Of a stretch of DNA of 41,204 nt, positions 38,100 through 41,204 are shown one piece after another. This DNA is from an uncultured Oligella sp. GTDB lineage: Bacteria; Pseudomonadota; Gammaproteobacteria; Burkholderiales; Burkholderiaceae_B. The DNA lies in the NCBI GenBank assembly GCA_947632105.1, contig CANROD010000015.1:1-41204 (forward strand), written 5' to 3'. Every line of letters begins with the position of its first letter. Position 1 is the stretch's first letter. The position numbers were made by a program, and so were the translations under genes. The notes beneath the pieces were generated by a model. That model was not told where the DNA came from. It was given only the letters and a program-made list of their open reading frames with translations, and ran no database searches.

Positions 38100-39239
38100 A
38101 TGCTAAAACTGCAAACAAAAATTCGTTTTTTAGCCTTAGCTGCCGGCACTTCAGTTGCAATGGTCGGTTGCAGCACGGTTGATGATTTGTTAGGCCAAGA
38201 TCAAGTTGACTATAAAAGCACTGTTCGAGCTGACCCTTTAAGCTTACCACCTGATTTATCAGATACACAGATCAGTGCCCCGCAATACAGCATTACAGGC
38301 AATACAGCCTCTGTCCTTGCCTATAACGAATCCCAAGAACGCACAGCGGCTTCAAATCAAGGCTTAAATGTCCTACCGGAAGTTGACGGCATGAAGGTTA
38401 TTCGCAGCGGTAACACTCGTTGGCTACAAATTGATGCGGATCCTAATGCAGTCTATCCACGTCTAATTTCTTTCTGGAACAACGAGGGTTTCACCATCAA
38501 TCGTGACAATCCACAAGCAGGAATTATCGAAACTGATTGGGCTGAAAACCGCGCTAAAATCCCTGGTAATTTTTTACGTCGAACTTTAGGCTCAATTATC
38601 GACATGGTTTCTGATAGCGGTGAACGTGAGCGATTCACTACGCGTTTAGAACGCCATGGCGACACGACGGAGATTTATATTAATCATCAACGGATGGTTG
38701 AAACAGCCATGGATCGTGATGGTACAACCTTCAAGTGGTTACCTGCAGAAGAAGATCCAGGTCTTAATGCTGTAATGCTCTCTCGCCTCATGGCCTTTTT
38801 AGGAGCAGAGGAAGAGCGTGCGCAAAATGCAGTCCGCAACGCACAAGAGACTCCGTCATCTCAAACAAGTTCGGCAAGTTCGGAGCTAACCCCTATTGAA
38901 GGACAAACTGCCTTAAACTCATCGCTTTCCACTGATGATACATGGCGTCGGGTAGGCTCGTCACTAAGCAGAGCAGGCTTTACTATTGATGAGTCCAATT
39001 TAGCTAACGGCACCTATGTTGTTCGCTATTTAGATACTGATACGGGTGAAAAGCGCCAAGCAAGTAATTTTATTAGTCGCTTATGGGGCGATGAGGGTAA
39101 TATTACGCCAGTATCTTATACAGTTAAAATCACTCCCCAAGCACACGGCTCCAAAATCTCTATCTTTAACAAAGATGGTCAAGAGGAAAATACAACTACC
39201 GGCGCACGTATCCTGCGTGTTATCGCTGAACGCTTCTAG
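38100..39239 (+). CDS. bamC: outer membrane protein assembly factor BamC
   Basis: Lipoprotein of the BAM complex that inserts outer-membrane proteins. The signal peptide ends at a lipobox-like VGC (Cys24). A conserved unstructured N-terminal stretch (DYKSTVRADPLSLPPDLS) follows, then two helix-grip domains; SWAENRAKIPGNF-like and TWRRVGSSLSRAGFTIDE segments mark them. At 379 residues it is slightly longer than the E. coli protein (344). AAAAGGAA precedes the ATG. Its transcript ends at the strong terminator near 39350. Confidence 0.93.
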   Translation: MLKLQTKIRFLALAAGTSVAMVGCSTVDDLLGQDQVDYKSTVRADPLSLPPDLSDTQISAPQYSITGNTASVLAYNESQERTAASNQGLNVLPEVDGMKVIRSGNTRWLQIDADPNAVYPRLISFWNNEGFTINRDNPQAGIIETDWAENRAKIPGNFLRRTLGSIIDMVSDSGERERFTTRLERHGDTTEIYINHQRMVETAMDRDGTTFKWLPAEEDPGLNAVMLSRLMAFLGAEEERAQNAVRNAQETPSSQTSSASSELTPIEGQTALNSSLSTDDTWRRVGSSLSRAGFTIDESNLANGTYVVRYLDTDTGEKRQASNFISRLWGDEGNITPVSYTVKITPQAHGSKISIFNKDGQEENTTTGARILRVIAERF

Positions 39240-39342
39240 AGATGACTCTCTTAGATAATTGAGTGGGATGAGAAGTCACTGCAGCAACAACCAGACTTCT
39301 TTCAGACTGACGAGCTTACCAGAGCCCACTATGGGAAAAACA

Positions 39343-39376
39343 AAAAAACCACAAGACCCCTGTCCTGTGGTTTTTT
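39343..39376. terminator. bidirectional rho-independent terminator
   Basis: AAAAAACCACA (39343-39353) and TGTGGTTTTTT (39366-39376) are perfect 11-base arms with T-runs on both strands. It serves bamC and the convergent deaminase gene. Confidence 0.9.
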
Positions 39377-39406
39377 ACTTATACCGCCACCTTACAATCC
39401 ATTAAA

Positions 39407-39880
39407 TTACTTGATTTTAGATTGGTACTGCAGATAATAAGCGTATAAATCCTGCTCATTTTCAAGACGCACAGGCATACATTGGATCTTCATAGACTGT
39501 TCTTCAAATGGCTTCGCAAGATCCTCATACACCTCTGCCGTTGACAAACCAAATGGACTTGCATCCTCATTTGAATATGCATACGTTACCTCCTTAATGC
39601 CAGCAATACGCATCGCCGCCATACACATAGGGCATGGATGGCCACTCGCAAAAACCACACACCCTTCTAAGTTAGCCGTACCTAAAGTTTGACTAGCCTC
39701 ACGTATTGCTAGCAGCTCAGCATGTGCAGTGGGATCGTTTGTCTGCACTATCATATTAACTGCGCTAGCAATCATTTGATCATCTTTAACAACCAAAGCA
39801 CCAAAAGGCCGCCCACCCTTTTCCACACTTTCATAAGCAAGCCTAATTGCTTGCCGCAGAAAATTTTTATGCTGATTCAT
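39407..39880 (-). CDS. guanine deaminase-like cytidine/deoxycytidylate deaminase family protein
   Basis: Zinc-dependent deaminase with H53-A-E55 in NDPTAHAELLAIR and C83/C86 in HPCPMCMAAM. Length of 157 and the overall pattern (GRPFGALVVKD, AYSNEDASPFGLSTAEVYEDL) resemble B. subtilis GuaD more than the tRNA adenosine deaminase TadA. Guanine to xanthine conversion is therefore the best guess, but the substrate is not certain. AAGGAGC lies six bases before the ATG. It follows the ankyrin gene by 26 bases on the same strand and is probably co-transcribed. Confidence 0.87.
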   Translation of the reverse strand: MNQHKNFLRQAIRLAYESVEKGGRPFGALVVKDDQMIASAVNMIVQTNDPTAHAELLAIREASQTLGTANLEGCVVFASGHPCPMCMAAMRIAGIKEVTYAYSNEDASPFGLSTAEVYEDLAKPFEEQSMKIQCMPVRLENEQDLYAYYLQYQSKIK

Positions 39881-39906
39881 TAATTAGCTCCTTATCACTG
39901 ATATGA

Positions 39907-40578
39907 CTAGTTAGCACCTGCTTCTCGTAGAATGGATTCAACCTCACGATACCCTCTTTTCTGTGCATGCTGCAAAGCAGTTACACCATTTTTATCCGCT
40001 AGATTAGGGTCTGCACCAGCATTAAGCAAAATGCTTACTATTTCCTGATACGGATAGCCACCATCCCCTAAAATGACCGCTTCAAGCAATGCTGTCCAAC
40101 CCAACTTATTCACGTGGTCCACTGCAACACCAGCATCAATCAACTGCTGCACAGTTTCTACATGACCACGCTCAGCAGCTGGAATTAATGCCGTACCACC
40201 ATAACGATTAACACTCTGCAAATCGGCACCATGCGCCAGAGTCATCTTAAGAATATCTAGATGTCCTCGGGCACCAGCATATAAATATGCGCTGTCATTG
40301 ATACGGTCTTTCATATTGACATCAGCACCCGCGTCTATCAAAGCTCTTGCTGCTTCGATGTTATTTCTATGTGTAGCCACCAACAAAGCGGTCGCGCCTC
40401 GTCCATCACGGACATCAATATCGATAGTGCCATTCGAAAGAATCTGTTCAATTACTTCGACATTATTTTGATAAGCGGCAGCATGTAAAGGATTCTGCTC
40501 TATTACACTGCCTAATATCGGTTTAGCTGCTAAGAATAGTCCGAAAGTACAGATAGTCACAATAAATAATTTGACCAT
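39907..40578 (-). CDS. exported ankyrin-repeat protein
   Basis: A signal peptide or membrane anchor (MVKLFIVTICTFGLFLAAKP) precedes about five ankyrin repeats filling the rest of the 223 residues, seen in units such as GATALLVATHRNNIEAARAL, ALIPAAERGHVETVQQLIDA and GVTALQHAQKRGYREVESIL. Such repeats bind other proteins. ATG 40578 has GGAG six bases upstream; a longer TTG start is rejected. Periplasmic ankyrin proteins with oxidative-stress roles are known in Pseudomonas (AnkB), but no catalase is nearby here. It probably shares a transcript with the deaminase gene. Confidence 0.87.
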   Translation of the reverse strand: MVKLFIVTICTFGLFLAAKPILGSVIEQNPLHAAAYQNNVEVIEQILSNGTIDIDVRDGRGATALLVATHRNNIEAARALIDAGADVNMKDRINDSAYLYAGARGHLDILKMTLAHGADLQSVNRYGGTALIPAAERGHVETVQQLIDAGVAVDHVNKLGWTALLEAVILGDGGYPYQEIVSILLNAGADPNLADKNGVTALQHAQKRGYREVESILREAGAN

Positions 40579-40819
40579 TTTCTTCTCCAAAAAAATATCT
40601 TATCAAGTGAAGTATTTAAAACGATCTAAAAAATCACTATTACCTCAAATTAACTTAAGACATACTATATAAAACAATAGTGTTCATAGTTGCGAGCGAA
40701 CTAACTACCCATCGCCTCTTTAAGCATGATACTTTTAATCGCTTTTACTACCGTTATACTAAATCCTCTAACTTATCCAAAATTCTACTTGTTTATATTA
40801 ATTTTTTGGTATTTTTTTG
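40579..40819. other. AT-rich intergenic region
   Basis: Should hold the promoter of the ankyrin-deaminase pair. A rightward frame at 40680-40862 has no ribosome site and overlaps the small membrane gene, so it is not called. Confidence 0.4.
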
Positions 40820-41023
40820 TTACTCATCTTTTCTGCGGTTATTCAATAAAAAAATAGCATGAATCATAATAAATAAAACAACCGATAGCAATGCAATAAT
40901 AAAACCAATCAAGATATTACTACTAACAATCCAAAAAACAATCGTCAAAACAAATATGCATAACATCCAGCGACGATTAATCCATTCAAACAAAGATGTT
41001 ACTTTAACCCTTAGTTTACTCAT
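40820..41023 (-). CDS. small membrane protein of unknown function
   Basis: The 67-residue product has a basic N-terminus (MSKLRVKVTSLFEWINRRW), then two hydrophobic segments (about 20-38 and 40-60) and a charged NNRRKDE tail. AAAGGA lies seven bases before the ATG, which favours real translation. I do not recognise a family. It lies upstream of the ankyrin gene on the same strand but 241 bases away. Confidence 0.65.
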   Translation of the reverse strand: MSKLRVKVTSLFEWINRRWMLCIFVLTIVFWIVSSNILIGFIIALLSVVLFIMIHAIFLLNNRRKDE

Positions 41024-41204
41024 TCTAAAATCCTTTCATCAAACAACAAAAATTCTCCCTAAGCTTTGATACAAGTTGTGACTCATACTACTCTCATCGG
41101 CTTAACCCTAATAATAAAAACTTCCGCAATAGAGCATAATGTACTGTAAGCATTCACAAGATGCTAGCAATAAAAGTGCAGATTATCCATTTGCATAAAT
41201 CATA

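Noticed and set aside
40680-40862. 60-codon rightward frame
   Set aside because: No ribosome site and it overlaps the better supported leftward small membrane gene.
1-41204. CRISPR arrays, prophage, insertion sequences or toxin-antitoxin pairs
   Set aside because: No regularly spaced repeats, no transposase or phage structural genes, and no recognisable toxin-antitoxin pair were seen on reading both strands.

Overview
The window reads as chromosome of a low-GC (roughly 40-45% by eye) betaproteobacterium, most probably family Alcaligenaceae (relatives of Bordetella such as Oligella, Pelistega or Taylorella). This is an inference from gene order, not a database match: acpS-nagZ-uvrC-pgsA, accA-alkA-cysS-TPR-ppi-lpxH, suhB/trmJ and dapA-bamC are blocks I associate with that group. 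Almost every gene is intact and housekeeping, coding density is high, and I see no prophage, insertion sequence, integrase, CRISPR array or rRNA operon.

Layout. 1-1.4 kb: possible end of an unknown gene, then the lytic transglycosylase mltB. 1.4-7.4 kb: leftward run orn > acpS > nagZ > uvrC > pgsA > MFS transporter > a small membrane ORF. 7.5-11 kb: rightward M48 membrane protease and rsgA, meeting leftward rplS > CoA-type NUDIX hydrolase at a shared hairpin. 11.2-14.2 kb: a compact sulfur-type block, a LysR regulator of YeiE type with a persulfide-dioxygenase-like beta-lactamase-fold protein downstream and a divergent YeiH-type transporter; it sits where rpsP-rimM-trmD would be expected upstream of rplS. 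14.2-18.4 kb: leftward cysS > alkA-type glycosylase > accA > tilS. 18.4-20.8 kb: rightward TPR protein > peptidyl-prolyl isomerase > lpxH. 20.8-25.9 kb: uppP and suhB leftward, trmJ rightward, mscS leftward, amn rightward. 26-28 kb: rightward cytochrome b561, yceI, pirin. 28-30 kb: Old Yellow Enzyme and a divergent TetR regulator around a palindromic operator. 30-32.6 kb: mutS. 32.7-34 kb: tRNA-Arg(TCT), tRNA-His(GTG), then a sparse interval with one small secreted protein, ending in a decayed second copy of the tRNA-His unit. 34-36.2 kb: ExaC/AldB-type aldehyde dehydrogenase and an unusual SSB-like protein. 36.4-39.2 kb: yciO, dapA, bamC. 39.4-41 kb: a guanine-deaminase-like enzyme, an ankyrin-repeat exported protein and a small membrane protein.

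How genes work together. Cell-envelope functions recur: mltB and nagZ (murein turnover and recycling), uppP (undecaprenyl phosphate recycling), pgsA (phosphatidylglycerol), lpxH (lipid A), bamC (outer-membrane protein assembly), dapA (diaminopimelate), accA and acpS (fatty acid synthesis). DNA repair is covered by uvrC, mutS and the 3-methyladenine glycosylase. RNA and ribosome functions are orn, rsgA, rplS, tilS, trmJ, cysS and two tRNAs. The least ordinary items are the duplicated and decayed tRNA-His unit enclosing a secreted small protein, a PpiB-like isomerase carrying a signal peptide plus a well-placed internal start, the sulfur-type block beside rplS, an SSB-like protein without the usual C-terminal tip, and several small ORFs.
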